DNA of 64,000 nt, taken from the NCBI RefSeq assembly GCF_037977055.1, contig NZ_CP150274.1:2914001-2978000 (forward strand), given 5' to 3'. This DNA comes from Paenibacillus sp. FSL K6-1096 (GTDB taxonomy: Bacteria > Bacillota > Bacilli > Paenibacillales > Paenibacillaceae). Position numbers and translations under genes: made by a program. The notes beneath the pieces were generated by a model, which was given only the letters and a program-made list of their open reading frames with translations, did no database searches and had not been told where the DNA came from. Below are positions 10,007 to 23,018 of this stretch, in pieces; position 1 is the first letter of the stretch; each line of letters opens with the position of its first letter.

Positions 10007-10348
10007 ATGGAAAGAAAGAACACCGCTGAAGCAGTACAGTATCATGAGGAACGCTTTACGAAAAAAATTATCTTTCAAAAAGGTGAAAGTGTAGTATTCA
10101 TACTCAACTTCATGCCGGGCCAGCAGCTGCCTGTCCACAAGCATCCGGGCGCCGATGTATACATTCTGGCCTTGAACGGTGAAGGAACCATTCATGTAAA
10201 TGGAGAAGAATCCCCCTTCACCCAAGGAGAGGCGCTTCATATTGCCGGTGATGAATCCTTTGCGTACAGCAATAACAGCGGGGCCCCTTCCAGCTTGTAT
10301 GTCGTATTATCGAAATTGCCAAGCACAGAGTACGCTAAGGAAATTTAA
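10007..10348 (+). CDS. Single-domain cupin protein
   Basis: This 113-residue protein is a conserved beta-barrel cupin. Motif 1 is seen as GQQLPVHKHPGADVY (about residues 38-52), with the HxH metal ligands but Asp/Val where many cupins have Glu. Motif 2 (GEALHIAGDESFAYSN) lacks the usual fourth His, which is replaced by Phe, so metal binding may be weakened. The substrate is not predictable. It is co-directional with the V4R gene and ends 20 bases before a strong bidirectional terminator. Confidence 0.75.
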   Translation: MERKNTAEAVQYHEERFTKKIIFQKGESVVFILNFMPGQQLPVHKHPGADVYILALNGEGTIHVNGEESPFTQGEALHIAGDESFAYSNNSGAPSSLYVVLSKLPSTEYAKEI

Positions 10349-10367
10349 AATCAATTATATAAAAATA

Positions 10368-10401
10368 GATCAGGGCTCCTTCATAAGAAGGAGCCCTGAT
10401 C
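10368..10401. terminator. Bidirectional terminator between cupin gene and tuf
   Basis: A perfect 15-base-pair stem (GATCAGGGCTCCTTC and its complement) closes a four-base loop ATAA. A-rich sequence on the left gives a U-tract for minus-strand transcripts (end of tuf), and TTATATT on the right serves the plus-strand operon. Confidence 0.92.
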
Positions 10402-10436
10402 TTATATTCTGGTCTATCCTAACGGATAGAGCCGGC

Positions 10437-11627
<1,191 letters not shown>

Positions 11628-11737
11628 TTGAACAGTTCCTCCTTATTGTGGGGTTCCTTATATTAGAGCCGCCCGTCTATGTGCAGTTCTGAGATGACTT
11701 GTGTGATATACCCGGACGGCAAGTTAAAAACTTAAGC

Positions 11738-13816
11738 TTATTCTCCGCCCTTGTTCTTGGATACGATTTCTTCTGCAATGGTCTTAGGCACTTCTTCGTA
11801 GTGCGAAAGCTCCATCGAGAATACGCCGCGTCCTTGAGTACCGGAACGAAGTGTTGTGGAATAACCGAACATTTCGGAAAGAGGTACCTTTGCACGGATA
11901 ATCTGCGCACCACCACGGGAGTCCATACCTTCGATACGGCCGCGGCGGGAGTTCAGCATACCCATTACATCGCCCATGTATTCCTCAGGAACAGTTACTT
12001 CCACTTTCATGATTGGCTCCAGCAGAACAGGCTTACACTTGTCCTTGGCAGCTTTGAGTGCCATAGAACCGGCAATCTTGAACGCCATTTCGTTGGAGTC
12101 AACATCATGGTAGGAACCATCTACGATGGTAGCCTTAACGTCTACAAGCGGGAAGCCTGCAAGAACGCCGTTTTTCATTTGCTCTTCAATACCGGCCAGC
12201 GCAGGAGCGATGTATTCTCTAGGTACAGAACCACCAACAACCTTGCTGTCGAACTGGCTGCCAGTACCTGGATCGAGGGGTTCGAATTCAACCCATACGT
12301 GACCGTACTGACCGCGACCGCCGGATTGGCGAACGAATTTACCTTCGACGCGTGCTGGAGCTTTGAATGTCTCACGGTAAGCAACCTGTGGTTTACCCAC
12401 GTTGGTCTCTACCTTGAATTCGCGGCGCATACGGTCGATGATAATATCCAGGTGAAGCTCACCCATACCTGCCAGGATCGTTTGGCCAGTTTCTTCATCG
12501 GTGTGCGCACGAAGAGTTGGATCCTCTTCAGTCAGCTTGCCGAGAGCAACGCCCATTTTATCTTGGTCAGCTTTGGTTTTTGGCTCAACCGCGATTTCGA
12601 TAACCGGATCAGGGAAGTTCATGGATTCCAGGATTACCGGGTTCTTCTCGTCGCAAAGTGTATCACCAGTGCTTGTGTCCTTCAGACCAACAGCTGCCGC
12701 GATATCACCAGCGTATACGATGGAGATTTCTTGACGGCTGTTCGCATGCATCTGCAGGATACGGCCGATACGTTCACGTTTGCCCTTAGTAGCATTCACT
12801 ACATATGAACCGGATTCCAGGATACCGGAGTATACACGGAAGAACGTGAGCTTACCAACATAAGGGTCTGTCATGATTTTGAATGCCAGCGCTGCGAACG
12901 GCTCTTCATCGGAAGAGTGACGCTCAATTTCCGAACCATCTTCAAGGTGACCTTGAATCGACGGTACATCAAGCGGGGATGGCAGGTAATCAACGACTGC
13001 GTCCAGCATCAGCTGAACCCCTTTGTTACGGTAGGAAGAGCCGCAGATTACAGGGAAGATTTTAACTTCACATACGCCTTTGCGCAGTGCAGCCTTGATC
13101 TCGTCTACTGTAATTTCTTCGCCTTCCAGGTACTTCATAGTGAGGTCCTCGTCGAGTTCAGCAACCTTCTCGATCAGCTCGAGACGCAGCTCCTCAACTT
13201 GCTCCAGGAATTCCGCAGGAATCTCTGTTACCTCGATGTTCTGACCCAGATCATCCTTGAAGATGTGAGCTTTCTGCTCAACCAGGTCAATGATGCCTGT
13301 GAAGTCGTTCTCTGCACCGATCGGCAGCTGAATAGCAACCGAGTTGGCTTGAAGACGATCACGCATATCCTTAACTACGTTAAGGAAGTCGGCACCGATG
13401 ATATCCATCTTGTTTACATATGCAATCCGGGGAACGCCGTAACGGTCAGCCTGTCTCCATACGGTTTCAGACTGAGGCTCAACGCCCTCTTTCGCACTAA
13501 ATACACCAACTGCCCCATCCAATACACGCAGGGAACGTTCAACTTCAACAGTGAAGTCAACGTGCCCTGGGGTATCAATGATATTGATGCGGTGACCCTT
13601 CCAGGAAGCAGTTGTTGCAGCGGATGTAATGGTGATTCCGCGCTCTTGCTCTTGTTCCATCCAGTCCATTGTAGCAGCACCCTCGTGAACTTCACCGATC
13701 TTGTGCGTGCGGCCTGTGTAGAAAAGAATACGCTCCGTAGTAGTTGTCTTACCAGCATCAATATGCGCCATGATCCCGATATTACGTGTATTTTTTAAGG
13801 AGAACTCTCTTGCCAT
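11738..13816 (-). CDS. fusA: Translation elongation factor G
   Basis: EF-G is the GTPase that drives translocation and, with RRF, ribosome recycling. The 692 residues show the P-loop AHIDAGKT at 17-24, DTPGHVDF (G3), NKMD (G4), and the C-terminal domains IV-V with the SHYEEVP end motif. It lies 47 bases after rpsG in the str operon. Length and domain order are normal. Confidence 0.98.
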   Translation of the reverse strand: MAREFSLKNTRNIGIMAHIDAGKTTTTERILFYTGRTHKIGEVHEGAATMDWMEQEQERGITITSAATTASWKGHRINIIDTPGHVDFTVEVERSLRVLDGAVGVFSAKEGVEPQSETVWRQADRYGVPRIAYVNKMDIIGADFLNVVKDMRDRLQANSVAIQLPIGAENDFTGIIDLVEQKAHIFKDDLGQNIEVTEIPAEFLEQVEELRLELIEKVAELDEDLTMKYLEGEEITVDEIKAALRKGVCEVKIFPVICGSSYRNKGVQLMLDAVVDYLPSPLDVPSIQGHLEDGSEIERHSSDEEPFAALAFKIMTDPYVGKLTFFRVYSGILESGSYVVNATKGKRERIGRILQMHANSRQEISIVYAGDIAAAVGLKDTSTGDTLCDEKNPVILESMNFPDPVIEIAVEPKTKADQDKMGVALGKLTEEDPTLRAHTDEETGQTILAGMGELHLDIIIDRMRREFKVETNVGKPQVAYRETFKAPARVEGKFVRQSGGRGQYGHVWVEFEPLDPGTGSQFDSKVVGGSVPREYIAPALAGIEEQMKNGVLAGFPLVDVKATIVDGSYHDVDSNEMAFKIAGSMALKAAKDKCKPVLLEPIMKVEVTVPEEYMGDVMGMLNSRRGRIEGMDSRGGAQIIRAKVPLSEMFGYSTTLRSGTQGRGVFSMELSHYEEVPKTIAEEIVSKNKGGE

Positions 13817-13863
13817 GAAATGGATCTCCTTCCAAAATAGAAGTTATTTGGTCGACTGTAATC

Positions 13864-14334
13864 CTACCAACGGTAGTGAGCAAACGCTTTGTTCGCTTCA
13901 GCCATTTTGTGTGTGTCTTCACGTTTCTTGACAGAAGCGCCTGTGTTGTTGGAAGCATCGATAATCTCAGCCGCCAAACGCTCTTCCATAGTCTTCTCAC
14001 CGCGGTTGCGTGAGTAGTTCACGAGCCAGCGTAATCCCAAAGCAGTACGTCTTTCAGGTTTAACCTCGATCGGCACTTGGTAGTTGGCACCGCCGACACG
14101 GCGGGCTTTAACTTCCAATACAGGCATGATGTTCTTGATGGCAGCTTCAAATACTTCCATCGGCTCTTTACCTGTACGTTCTTGAATCAACTTGAATGAA
14201 TTGTACAAAATGCTTTGAGCGACACCTCTTTTACCACCCAGCATAATACGGTTGATCAAACGGGTAACCAACTTGCTATTATACAATGGATCTGGTAATA
14301 CATCTCTCTTCGTAACTGGACCTTTGCGTGGCAT
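13864..14334 (-). CDS. rpsG: 30S ribosomal protein S7
   Basis: S7 nucleates assembly of the 30S head and lines the E-site mRNA channel. The 156 residues start [29 protein letters not shown] and contain the beta-hairpin segment with [17 protein letters not shown]. It follows rpsL in the str operon after 45 bases. Confidence 0.98.
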   Translation of the reverse strand: MPRKGPVTKRDVLPDPLYNSKLVTRLINRIMLGGKRGVAQSILYNSFKLIQERTGKEPMEVFEAAIKNIMPVLEVKARRVGGANYQVPIEVKPERRTALGLRWLVNYSRNRGEKTMEERLAAEIIDASNNTGASVKKREDTHKMAEANKAFAHYRW

Positions 14335-14379
14335 GGATATCCCCCTTTCTTGAATGTTTATTATTCAGACAGCCTAATC

Positions 14380-14799
14380 TTATTTCTTGGCCTTAGGACG
14401 TTTCGCACCATATTTGGAGCGAGCCTGCATCCGGTTAGCAACACCTGCAGTATCCAGTGCACCACGAACGATGTGGTAACGAACCCCTGCAAGGTCTTTA
14501 ACTTTACCTCCGCGCAGCAATACTACGCTGTGCTCTTGAAGGTTGTGTCCGATCCCCGGAATGTAAGCAGTCACCTCAAGACGGTTCGTCAGACGAACAC
14601 GGGCATACTTACGAAGTGCTGAGTTTGGTTTACGTGGAGTCATTGTGCCTACACGAGTGCACACACCGCGTTTCTGCGGGGCGCTCAAATTTGTAGCCTC
14701 ACGCTTGAGGGCGTTGAACCCCTTTTGAAGAGCGGGAGATTTGGATTTTTCGATTTTGGCTTGACGGCCTTTGCGAACCAATTGGTTGATAGTTGGCAT
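14380..14799 (-). CDS. rpsL: 30S ribosomal protein S12, with Arg at the streptomycin position
   Basis: S12 is at the decoding centre and controls tRNA selection accuracy. The 139-residue protein has the Gram-positive 13-residue insertion near residues 24-37. The decoding loop reads [13 protein letters not shown]: residue 56 is Arg (codon CGT), whereas B. subtilis has Lys56 (Lys43 in M. tuberculosis numbering). Lys to Arg here is the classical high-level streptomycin-resistance change. The second loop ([15 protein letters not shown]-like) keeps the other resistance-linked lysine, with Ala for Pro in PGVRY. The start ATG at 14799 matches family N-termini (MPTINQL). Confidence 0.97.
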   Translation of the reverse strand: MPTINQLVRKGRQAKIEKSKSPALQKGFNALKREATNLSAPQKRGVCTRVGTMTPRKPNSALRKYARVRLTNRLEVTAYIPGIGHNLQEHSVVLLRGGKVKDLAGVRYHIVRGALDTAGVANRMQARSKYGAKRPKAKK

Positions 14800-14933
14800 G
14801 TTGTGCCACCCCCTTCCTGAAATGATAGTCAATTCATGAACGTTAAGTCCACAGACCCAGGTGGTTCATAAAAAGACAAATGAAAAGTCCTTGCTGCCGA
14901 AGTGTACCCCGGTACAAAAACGTTCTCTTGCTG

Positions 14934-15185
14934 CTATTGTTTTAAGACGGCTGCCATCGCAGCACCAACTTCTATACCGCAGGCCTTGCCCAAATTCAGC
15001 ATGGTATCCACATAGGTTACCTTAACGCCTTGTTTGTTGCAAAGCAACACAATCCTGGAAGTAAGCCGTTGATCTCCGTCCTCCGCCACATAGACTTCTG
15101 CGGCTTGGCCCATCTCCACCGCCTTGACGGTTTGCTTGGAACCGATCTTGACCTGAGCATCCTGTAACCCTCTATCATCAGTCAT
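14934..15185 (-). CDS. ybxF: L7Ae-family K-turn-binding protein YbxF
   Basis: This 83-residue protein belongs to the L7Ae/L30e/Gadd45 family. B. subtilis YbxF (RplGB) binds RNA kink-turns, including those in SAM riboswitches, and is encoded at the same place, upstream of rpsL. The motif with KQTVKAVEMGQAAEVYVAED is the family RNA-binding start, and GIEVGAAMAAVLK ends it. I start at the ATG at 15185; in-frame sequence upstream is unlike the family and would read through the promoter region at 15239-15267. Confidence 0.88.
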   Translation of the reverse strand: MTDDRGLQDAQVKIGSKQTVKAVEMGQAAEVYVAEDGDQRLTSRIVLLCNKQGVKVTYVDTMLNLGKACGIEVGAAMAAVLKQ

Positions 15186-15238
15186 AAAACAATACCTCCA
15201 CTGAATTAGAATGACAAGGCTACTCACGCACCTTAGAC

Positions 15239-15267
15239 ATATTAGCACCCTCAGCAGAGGATGTCAA
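15239..15267 (-). promoter_or_regulatory. Sigma-A promoter of the str operon
   Basis: On the minus strand TTGACA (15267-15262) and TAATAT (15244-15239) are separated by 17 bases. Transcription should start near 15232, about 45 bases before ybxF, and serve ybxF-rpsL-rpsG-fusA-tuf. Confidence 0.85.
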
Positions 15268-15309
15268 GAAAAAACAGTAATAATTTTATGGATCATCACA
15301 GCAGACAGC

Positions 15310-15339
15310 CGCGTCACGCCCAACCTGCAGCGTGACGCG
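15310..15339 (-). other. Strong hairpin after rpoC
   Basis: A perfect 10-base-pair stem (CGCGTCACGC and complement) closes a 10-base loop about 25 bases after the rpoC stop codon. It is followed by GCTGTCTGC rather than a U-tract, so it may stabilise or process the 3' end instead of terminating by itself. Confidence 0.6.
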
Positions 15340-15363
15340 TATGCTGATGCCGTGAGTATTCAA

Positions 15364-18300
15364 TTATTCAGCCGGAACGGTCTCCAGAGCTTCTTCACTA
15401 GCCTCTTCATTCGGATCGCTCAGCTTCACGTTACGGTAGCGGTTCATGCCTGTACCGGCAGGAATCAGCTTACCGATGATAACATTCTCTTTCAGGCCCA
15501 GGAGTTTATCCACCTTGCCCTTGATCGCTGCATCCGTCAGGACACGTGTAGTCTCCTGGAAGGAGGCCGCAGACAGGAAGGAGTCGGTCTCCAGGGAGGC
15601 CTTAGTGATCCCGAGCAGAACCGGTTTAGCAACCGCAGGCTCATTTCCGGACAGAATGGCTTCCTTGTTGGCTGCTTCATATTCATGAATGTCCGCAAAG
15701 GCACCCGGCAGCAGGCTGGTGTCTCCGGCATCGATAATCCGGATTTTGCGCAGCATCTGCTTGATCATAACTTCGATGTGCTTGTCATTGATCTCAACGC
15801 CCTGGTTACGGTATACACGCTGTACTTCCTGCAGGATGTAGTTCTGCACCCCGCGGATACCCTTGATGCGCAGCATTTCCTTAGGGTCGATCGAACCGTC
15901 TGTCAGCTCATCCCCGGCTTCAATCTCCTGGCCTTCGCTGACACGCAGACGCGAGCCGTAAGTGATGGAATAGGTCTTGGATTCCGCTTCACCCTGAACC
16001 TCGATTTCACGGCGGTCCTTGGTTTCACGGATTTCCTTGATTACCCCGTCAATTTCACTGATTGTTGCCTGACCTTTAGGGTTACGGGCTTCAAACAGCT
16101 CCTGGATACGCGGCAAACCTTGCGTGATATCGTCTCCGGCTACACCACCGGTATGGAAGGTACGCATGGTAAGCTGTGTTCCCGGTTCACCGATAGATTG
16201 GGCGGCGATAATGCCGACTGCTTCCCCGATTTCCACGAACTTGCCTGTTGCCAGGTTGCGTCCGTAGCACTTCTTGCAGACTCCGTGACGGGCACGGCAG
16301 CTCAGCACAGAGCGGATCTGCAGCTTGGTCACGCCGGCGTTCACGATCTCTTCAGCCTTGTCGGAGTCAATCAGATCGTTACGGTGAACGATGATCTCCT
16401 TGGTCTCCGGATGACGGACAGTCTCGAAGGAGTAACGGCCCTCAATACGGTCGTACAGATCCTCGATGACTTCCTTACCATCCTGAATCCGGCTGACAGT
16501 GAAGCCTTTATCGGTACCGCAATCTTCCTCGCGGACAATAACGTCCTGGGCCACGTCAACCAGACGGCGGGTCAGATACCCGGAGTCGGCTGTACGCAGC
16601 GCTGTATCGGCCAGACCTTTACGCGCTCCGTGGGTGGAGATAAAGTACTCGAGGACGGTCAGACCTTCACGGAAATTCGCTTTGATCGGCAATTCAAAAA
16701 TCCGTCCTGACGGGGTAGCCATCAGTCCGCGCATACCGCCCAGCTGGGTGATCTGCGATTTGTTACCGCGCGCCTTGGAGTCAACCATGAGCATGATGGA
16801 GTTGAAGCGGTCCATCGATTTCAGCAGCACGTTGGTCAGATCATCCTTGGTCTTCGACCAGATCTCGATAACACGGTCATACCGTTCATCATTGGTAATC
16901 AGACCGCGGCGGTATTGGTTGGCAACGACATCAACCTTAGCTTCCGATTCCTTCAGAATGGTTGCTTTTTCCTCTGGCACGATAACGTCGGATACGGCAA
17001 CCGTAACCCCGGAACGTGTAGAGTAGGTGAAGCCGAGCTGCTTGATTTTGTCCAGAATCATAGAAGTCTGGGTGGTGTGATACGTCTCGAAGCAGCGGGC
17101 AATGATCAGACCGAGATATTCCTTACCTACAGCGCTGGCGTCAGGAGCATTCATGATCAACTCACGGATATCTGCACCCTTGTCATAGATAAAGTACTTG
17201 TCTGGTGTGCCTTGCAGCAGGTTAGCCTTGGTTGCTTCGTTGATATAAGGGAAGCTGCTCGGATAGATCTCGTTGAAGATGATCTTTCCGACAGTCGTAA
17301 TCAGCATTGCATTCTGCTGTTCTTCGGTGAAGCTGGTTTTGCCGAGCGCTTTGGCAGGAATAGCCACACGTGCGTGCAGGCCTGCGGTTCCGCGCTGGTA
17401 AGCCGATACAGCTTCGTTAACGTTCCGCAGAATCATACCGGTACCCTTCTCTTCCTTGTTGTCCATCGTCAGGTAGAAGGTACCAAGGACCATGTCCTGG
17501 GAAGGGGTAACAACCGGCTTGCCGTCCTTAGGGTTCAGGATGTTGCCGGATGCCAGCATCAGCAGGCGTGCTTCAGCCTGGGCTTCTGCAGAGAGCGGTA
17601 CGTGTACGGCCATCTGGTCACCGTCAAAGTCGGCGTTGTATGCCGTACATACGAGCGGATGAAGCCGGATCGCGTGGCCTTCAACCAGAATCGGCTCGAA
17701 CGCCTGGATACCCAGTCTGTGCAGCGTAGGGGCACGGTTCAGCAGAACCGGGTGCTCTCTGATGACCTCTTCAAGCACATCCCAGACCTCTGGACTTACG
17801 CGTTCAACCTTGCGTTTGGCGCTCTTGATGTTGTGGGCAAGGCCTTTATTCACCAGTTCCTTCATAACGAACGGCTTGAAGAGCTCCAGCGCCATCTTCT
17901 TAGGAAGACCGCATTGGTACATCTTCAGGTAAGGTCCTACGACGATAACGGAACGTCCGGAATAGTCAACGCGCTTACCGAGCAGGTTCTGACGGAAACG
18001 TCCCTGCTTACCTTTGAGCATATGGCTGAGCGATTTGAGCGGACGGTTACCGGGACCCGTTACAGGGCGGCCGCGGCGGCCGTTATCAATCAGCGCATCC
18101 ACTGCTTCCTGAAGCATCCGTTTCTCGTTCTGCACGATGATGTCAGGAGCGCCGAGATCCAGCAGTCTCTTCAGACGGTTGTTCCGGTTAATTACACGGC
18201 GGTACAGGTCATTCAGGTCAGACGTAGCAAAACGGCCGCCGTCGAGCTGAACCATCGGGCGAAGCTCCGGAGGAATGACCGGGAGTACATCCATGATCAT

Positions 18301-18975
18301 CCAGTCCGGCTTGTTACCGGAGTTGCGGAAGGCCTCGATCACTTCCAGGCGTTTGATCGCCCGGTTGCGGCGCTGGCCTTGAGCCGTACGGAGCTCTTCC
18401 TTAAGGAATTCGAGCTCTTTGTCGATGTCGATATCCTGCAGCAGTTTTTTGACAGCTTCAGCGCCCATGCCGGCCTGGAAGCCGTAGCCGTATTTCTCAC
18501 GGTAGCTGCGGTATTCCTTCTCGGACAACAGCTGCTTCTTCTCCAGCGGAGTTTCTCCCGGATCAGTTACAACATAGGATGCGAAGTAGATAATCTCTTC
18601 GAGCGATCTTGGAGACATATCCAGCGCAAGACCCATGCGGCTTGGAATCCCTTTGAAATACCAGATATGAGATACAGGAGCTGCCAGCTCAATGTGGCCC
18701 ATGCGTTCGCGGCGGACCTTGGCGCGTGTTACTTCAACGCCGCAGCGGTCGCACACAACGCCTTTGTAACGGACGCGTTTGTATTTACCGCAATGACATT
18801 CCCAGTCCTTCTGCGGTCCAAAAATACGCTCGCAAAAAAGACCCTCTTTTTCCGGTTTCAATGTACGATAGTTAATGGTTTCCGGTTTTTTTACTTCTCC
18901 GCGGGACCAAGAACGAATTTTCTCCGGGGAAGCGAGCCCGATTTTCATAAATTCAAAATTGTTAACGTCCAACAA
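15364..18975 (-). CDS. rpoC: DNA-directed RNA polymerase subunit beta'
   Basis: Beta' forms the other half of the RNA polymerase cleft. The 1203 residues begin [20 protein letters not shown] zinc ribbon is visible at C60, C62, C75 and C78, the catalytic NADFDGD motif holds Mg2+ near residue 450, the bridge helix/trigger loop region ([23 protein letters not shown]) is intact, and a second zinc site lies near CKKCYG. The start is TTG, about ten bases after AAGGAGGG. It follows rpoB by 114 bases with a hairpin in between. Confidence 0.98.
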   Translation of the reverse strand: MLDVNNFEFMKIGLASPEKIRSWSRGEVKKPETINYRTLKPEKEGLFCERIFGPQKDWECHCGKYKRVRYKGVVCDRCGVEVTRAKVRRERMGHIELAAPVSHIWYFKGIPSRMGLALDMSPRSLEEIIYFASYVVTDPGETPLEKKQLLSEKEYRSYREKYGYGFQAGMGAEAVKKLLQDIDIDKELEFLKEELRTAQGQRRNRAIKRLEVIEAFRNSGNKPDWMIMDVLPVIPPELRPMVQLDGGRFATSDLNDLYRRVINRNNRLKRLLDLGAPDIIVQNEKRMLQEAVDALIDNGRRGRPVTGPGNRPLKSLSHMLKGKQGRFRQNLLGKRVDYSGRSVIVVGPYLKMYQCGLPKKMALELFKPFVMKELVNKGLAHNIKSAKRKVERVSPEVWDVLEEVIREHPVLLNRAPTLHRLGIQAFEPILVEGHAIRLHPLVCTAYNADFDGDQMAVHVPLSAEAQAEARLLMLASGNILNPKDGKPVVTPSQDMVLGTFYLTMDNKEEKGTGMILRNVNEAVSAYQRGTAGLHARVAIPAKALGKTSFTEEQQNAMLITTVGKIIFNEIYPSSFPYINEATKANLLQGTPDKYFIYDKGADIRELIMNAPDASAVGKEYLGLIIARCFETYHTTQTSMILDKIKQLGFTYSTRSGVTVAVSDVIVPEEKATILKESEAKVDVVANQYRRGLITNDERYDRVIEIWSKTKDDLTNVLLKSMDRFNSIMLMVDSKARGNKSQITQLGGMRGLMATPSGRIFELPIKANFREGLTVLEYFISTHGARKGLADTALRTADSGYLTRRLVDVAQDVIVREEDCGTDKGFTVSRIQDGKEVIEDLYDRIEGRYSFETVRHPETKEIIVHRNDLIDSDKAEEIVNAGVTKLQIRSVLSCRARHGVCKKCYGRNLATGKFVEIGEAVGIIAAQSIGEPGTQLTMRTFHTGGVAGDDITQGLPRIQELFEARNPKGQATISEIDGVIKEIRETKDRREIEVQGEAESKTYSITYGSRLRVSEGQEIEAGDELTDGSIDPKEMLRIKGIRGVQNYILQEVQRVYRNQGVEINDKHIEVMIKQMLRKIRIIDAGDTSLLPGAFADIHEYEAANKEAILSGNEPAVAKPVLLGITKASLETDSFLSAASFQETTRVLTDAAIKGKVDKLLGLKENVIIGKLIPAGTGMNRYRNVKLSDPNEEASEEALETVPAE

Positions 18976-19010
18976 GGAGCAACCCTCCTTAACCTATATC
19001 CTGAATTAGT

Positions 19011-19054
19011 ACCACCGCCCTCTCTTGACGCAGAAGGTCAACAGAGGGCGTGGT
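19011..19054 (-). other. Hairpin in the rpoB-rpoC spacer
   Basis: ACCACGCCCTCT pairs with AGAGGGCGGTGGT across a loop of about 19 bases, with one bulge. There is no U-tract. Such a stem between rpoB and rpoC could be an RNase III-like processing site or balance the two messages. Confidence 0.55.
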
Positions 19055-19089
19055 CCTTTGTGTAATGAAATTAGCGGCTTGCTGACGAA

Positions 19090-22000
19090 TTACTCGATAC
19101 CGACCTCTGCACCTTCCAGATTAAGGCTGAGCTTATCGCCTGACGTCTCGTCCTCATCGTCCAATTCCTTCATCTCGATCTCCTGCTCATCACCGCTGAG
19201 GATCTTCACATCCATACCGAGGGACTGCAGTTCCTTGATCAATACCTTGAACGATTCAGGCACACCCGGTTCTGGAACATTCTCGCCTTTGACAATGGAT
19301 TCGTAAGTCTTCACACGGCCGACCACGTCATCGGACTTCACTGTCAGAATCTCCTGCAGGGTATAGGCCGCGCCGTAAGCTTCAAGCGCCCACACTTCCA
19401 TCTCCCCAAAGCGCTGTCCGCCGAACTGGGCTTTACCGCCCAGAGGCTGCTGCGTTACGAGAGAGTAAGGACCGGTGGAACGGGCGTGAATCTTATCGTC
19501 AACCATGTGAGCCAGCTTGATCATGTGCATGACGCCGACAGTAACTTCGCGCTCGAAGCGCTCGCCTGTACGTCCGTCATACAGCACGGTCTTACCATTG
19601 CGCTGCATTCCGGCTTCTTCCATCGTATCGAACACGTCATACTCGCGTGCTCCGTCGAAGACCGGAGTAGCCACGTGAATCCCGAGCTGCAGTGCAGCCA
19701 TCCCGAGATGGACTTCAAGCACCTGTCCGATGTTCATACGCGAAGGTACGCCCAGCGGGTTCAGGACAACCTGTACCGGTGTACCGTCCGGCAGGAACGG
19801 CATATCCTCTTCCGGCAGGATACGGGCAACGACACCCTTGTTACCGTGACGTCCGGCCATCTTATCGCCTTCAGAGATTTTACGCTTCTGGGCGATGTAG
19901 ACACGCACCAGCTGGTTCACACCCGGAGGCAGCTCATCGCCGTTCTCACGGGTGAACACCTTAACGTCCACGATAATACCGTCACTACCGTGCGGTACGC
20001 GCAGGGAGGTGTCACGGACTTCACGGGCCTTCTCTCCGAAGATCGCGTGCAGCAGGCGTTCCTCGGCGGTCAGCTCGGTTACGCCCTTCGGTGTAACTTT
20101 ACCTACCAGAATGTCGCCGGCATTGATCTCGGCACCGATGCGGATGATTCCGCGCTCATCCAGATTGCGGAGCGCCTCTTCACCAACGTTAGGGATATCG
20201 CGTGTGATCTCTTCCGGACCGAGCTTGGTATCGCGGGCTTCGGATTCGTACTCCTCGATGTGGATCGAAGTGTATACATCCTCCTTCACCAGCTTCTCGC
20301 TCAGCAGGATCGCATCCTCGTAGTTGTACCCTTCCCAGGTCATGAACGCAACGACTACGTTGCGGCCCAGAGCAAGTTCGCCCATCTCTGTGGAAGGCCC
20401 GTCTGCCAGGATGTCGCCCTTCTTGACAATATCGCCGCGTTTGGCCAGCGGACGCTGGTTAATGCAGGTTCCCTGGTTAGAACGCATAAATTTGTGTAAT
20501 TTATATTTAACGATATCACCTTTCACTTCTTTGCCTTCGACTGCCTCAACACGGCGCAGCCAGATTTCATTGGCAGAGGAGCGCTCAATAATACCGTCAT
20601 ATTTGGAGACAATACATACACCAGAGTCCTTAGCGGACTTGTGTTCCATCCCTGTTCCGACCAGCGGTGCCTTCGGAACAAGCAGCGGAACGGCCTGGCG
20701 CTGCATGTTCGATCCCATCAGTGCGCGGTTGGAGTCATCGTTCTCAAGGAACGGAATGAGCGCCGTAGCGACCGATACAACCTGCTTCGGTGAAACGTCC
20801 ATGTAGTCAACACGGTTACTCGGCATGGTAGTGATGTTATCCGAGTCCTTATTGTAACGGACGATAACCTGGTCTTCCTTGAAGGAGCCATCTTCATCAA
20901 TCTGTACGTTCGCCTGTGCAACAACATAGTTGTCTTCTTCATCGGCGGTCAGATAATCAATCTGTTCGGTAACCTTGCCGGTCTTCGGGTCCACCCAACG
21001 GTACGGCGCTTCGATAAAGCCGTATTCATTGATGCGGGCGAAGGTTGACAGGGAGTTGATCAGACCGATGTTCGGACCTTCCGGAGTCTCGATAGGACAC
21101 ATGCGGCCATAGTGACTGTGATGGACGTCGCGGACTTCAAAGCCTGCGCGTTCACGGGTCAGACCGCCGGGTCCGAGGGCTGACAGACGGCGCTTGTGCG
21201 TAAGCTCGGCAAGCGGGTTTGTCTGGTCCATGAACTGGGACAGCTGCGAGCTTCCGAAGAACTCTTTGATGGATGCGATGACCGGGCGGATGTTGATCAG
21301 AGCCTGCGGTGTAATCGCGTTGGCATCCTGGATAGACATTCTCTCACGGACTACGCGCTCCATACGGGACAAGCCGATCCGGAACTGATTCTGCAGCAGT
21401 TCGCCAACAGAACGCAGACGGCGGTTACCCAGATGGTCAATATCATCCGTATTGCCGATTCCGTGCAGCAGATTAATAAAGTAGCTGATTGAGGAGATAA
21501 TATCAGCCTGGGTAATATGCTTCACCGACTTGTCAATGTTGCCATTGGCAATCAGCTTGATGACCCGGCCGTCTTCAATCGGCGAGAAGACCTCAACCGT
21601 CTGAAGCGGAATATCTTCACTGTCCATAACTCCGCCGGTAACCCGGTAGGTTTTGGCAGCCATATTTTTCTCGAAATAAGGAATCAGCTCATCCAGCAGG
21701 CGACGGTCAACCATTTGGCCGGATTCTGCCAGAATTTCTCCGGTAGACTCATCGACCAGAGGCTGGGCCAGACGCTGGTTGAACAGACGATTCTTGATGT
21801 GCAGCTTTTTGTTGATTTTGTAACGGCCGACATTGGCCAGGTCATAGCGCTTTGGATCAAAGAAACGCGCAACCAGAAGGCTCTTAGCATTGTCAAGCGT
21901 CGGCGGTTCACCCGGACGCAGACGCTCGTAGATCTCAATCAGCGCCTTCTCCGTGGAATCCGTGTTGTCCTTATCCAGCGTATTGCGAATATATTCATCA

Positions 22001-22635
22001 TTACCCAGCAGTTCCAGGATCTCGGCATCACTGCCGAAGCCCAGGGCACGCAGGAGCACGGTAACAGGAATTTTACGGGTCCGGTCGATACGGACATACA
22101 TAATATCCTTAGCGTCGGTCTCCAGTTCCAGCCAGGCTCCGCGGTTCGGAATCACTGTGGCGGTGTAAGTTTTTTTACCGTTCTTATCCACTTTCGTGCT
22201 GAAATAGACGCTTGGAGAGCGAACCAACTGGCTGACAATTACCCGTTCCGCACCATTGATAATAAAGGTGCCGGTCTCCGTCATCAGAGGGAAATCTCCC
22301 ATGAACACTTCCTGCTCTTTGACCTCACCGGTCTCCTTATTGATGAGCCGCACCTTCACTCGCAGAGGAGCAGCATATGTTACGTCCCGCTCTTTAGCGT
22401 CGTCAACCGTATACTTCGGTTCACCCAGGCTGTAATCAATGAACTCAAGCACCAGATTCCCTGTGAAATCCTGGATCGGCGAGATGTCCTGGAACATTTC
22501 CCGCAATCCTTCCTCCAAAAACCAGTCATAAGATTTTTGTTGGATCTCGATCAGGTTCGGGACCTCGAGTACCTCTTTAATTCTCGCATAGCTCCGCCGA
22601 GTGCGTCGACCATACTGAACAAGATGTCCTGCCAA
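19090..22635 (-). CDS. rpoB: DNA-directed RNA polymerase subunit beta
   Basis: Beta forms part of the RNA polymerase active-site cleft and the rifampicin pocket. The 1181 residues are full length for Bacillota. The rifampicin region [20 protein letters not shown] followed by [10 protein letters not shown] has wild-type residues at the common resistance sites. The C-terminus carries the acidic tail typical of Bacillales ([17 protein letters not shown]). The start is TTG, five bases after GGGGTGAG. It is transcribed from 23019-23047 through a leader of about 380 nt. Confidence 0.98.
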   Translation of the reverse strand: MAGHLVQYGRRTRRSYARIKEVLEVPNLIEIQQKSYDWFLEEGLREMFQDISPIQDFTGNLVLEFIDYSLGEPKYTVDDAKERDVTYAAPLRVKVRLINKETGEVKEQEVFMGDFPLMTETGTFIINGAERVIVSQLVRSPSVYFSTKVDKNGKKTYTATVIPNRGAWLELETDAKDIMYVRIDRTRKIPVTVLLRALGFGSDAEILELLGNDEYIRNTLDKDNTDSTEKALIEIYERLRPGEPPTLDNAKSLLVARFFDPKRYDLANVGRYKINKKLHIKNRLFNQRLAQPLVDESTGEILAESGQMVDRRLLDELIPYFEKNMAAKTYRVTGGVMDSEDIPLQTVEVFSPIEDGRVIKLIANGNIDKSVKHITQADIISSISYFINLLHGIGNTDDIDHLGNRRLRSVGELLQNQFRIGLSRMERVVRERMSIQDANAITPQALINIRPVIASIKEFFGSSQLSQFMDQTNPLAELTHKRRLSALGPGGLTRERAGFEVRDVHHSHYGRMCPIETPEGPNIGLINSLSTFARINEYGFIEAPYRWVDPKTGKVTEQIDYLTADEEDNYVVAQANVQIDEDGSFKEDQVIVRYNKDSDNITTMPSNRVDYMDVSPKQVVSVATALIPFLENDDSNRALMGSNMQRQAVPLLVPKAPLVGTGMEHKSAKDSGVCIVSKYDGIIERSSANEIWLRRVEAVEGKEVKGDIVKYKLHKFMRSNQGTCINQRPLAKRGDIVKKGDILADGPSTEMGELALGRNVVVAFMTWEGYNYEDAILLSEKLVKEDVYTSIHIEEYESEARDTKLGPEEITRDIPNVGEEALRNLDERGIIRIGAEINAGDILVGKVTPKGVTELTAEERLLHAIFGEKAREVRDTSLRVPHGSDGIIVDVKVFTRENGDELPPGVNQLVRVYIAQKRKISEGDKMAGRHGNKGVVARILPEEDMPFLPDGTPVQVVLNPLGVPSRMNIGQVLEVHLGMAALQLGIHVATPVFDGAREYDVFDTMEEAGMQRNGKTVLYDGRTGERFEREVTVGVMHMIKLAHMVDDKIHARSTGPYSLVTQQPLGGKAQFGGQRFGEMEVWALEAYGAAYTLQEILTVKSDDVVGRVKTYESIVKGENVPEPGVPESFKVLIKELQSLGMDVKILSGDEQEIEMKELDDEDETSGDKLSLNLEGAEVGIE

Positions 22636-23018
22636 CTTTACTCACCCCTCATGTCTACTCACTTAAAAATTGATTGCGAACCCCTGTTTGGACCCGTATA
22701 ATGGAACCATACCATCAGGGTTCAGCCATAAATACAGAAAAGCCCCTTATCGAATTCTTTCGAAAAAAGAGCACATCTATCCACGGCCAAAATACTCCTT
22801 ATCCAGTAGATTTGCCCAAAACGTACGTATTATACGTCACCAGGCCGTAGTTCATGCGCTATCATCTATTGTCCAGGGCGACCCTCGCCTGACAGAAACA
22901 TAGATAACCGAATCCGCAAAAACCTGCCTTGCGTCATGCACTTACCGGGCGACAATATATCACTTGACATTTCAGCAAACTAAAGACATGGAGCCTAGCT
23001 TAATACTGACATTTTATA
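22636..23018 (-). promoter_or_regulatory. Long rpoB leader with a stem close to the start codon
   Basis: About 380 bases without a gene separate the rpoB promoter from its start. At 22680-22727 GAACCCTG and CAGGGGTTC can pair around a smaller inner stem (ATGG/CCAT), ending some 45 bases before the TTG start. A palindrome ACGTATAATACGT lies at about 22823-22836. No known riboswitch class was recognised. Confidence 0.5.

Noticed and set aside
16915-19065. An open frame of 716 codons on the plus strand opposite rpoC
   Set aside because: Shadow of rpoC caused by codon bias; it also runs past the rpoC start without any family signature.
20200-22000. Rifampicin-resistance changes in RpoB
   Set aside because: The residues around [12 protein letters not shown] and [10 protein letters not shown] are wild type at the usual sites.
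22777-22785. CTATCCACG in the rpoB leader as a DnaA box
   Set aside because: A single imperfect copy without neighbours is expected by chance.
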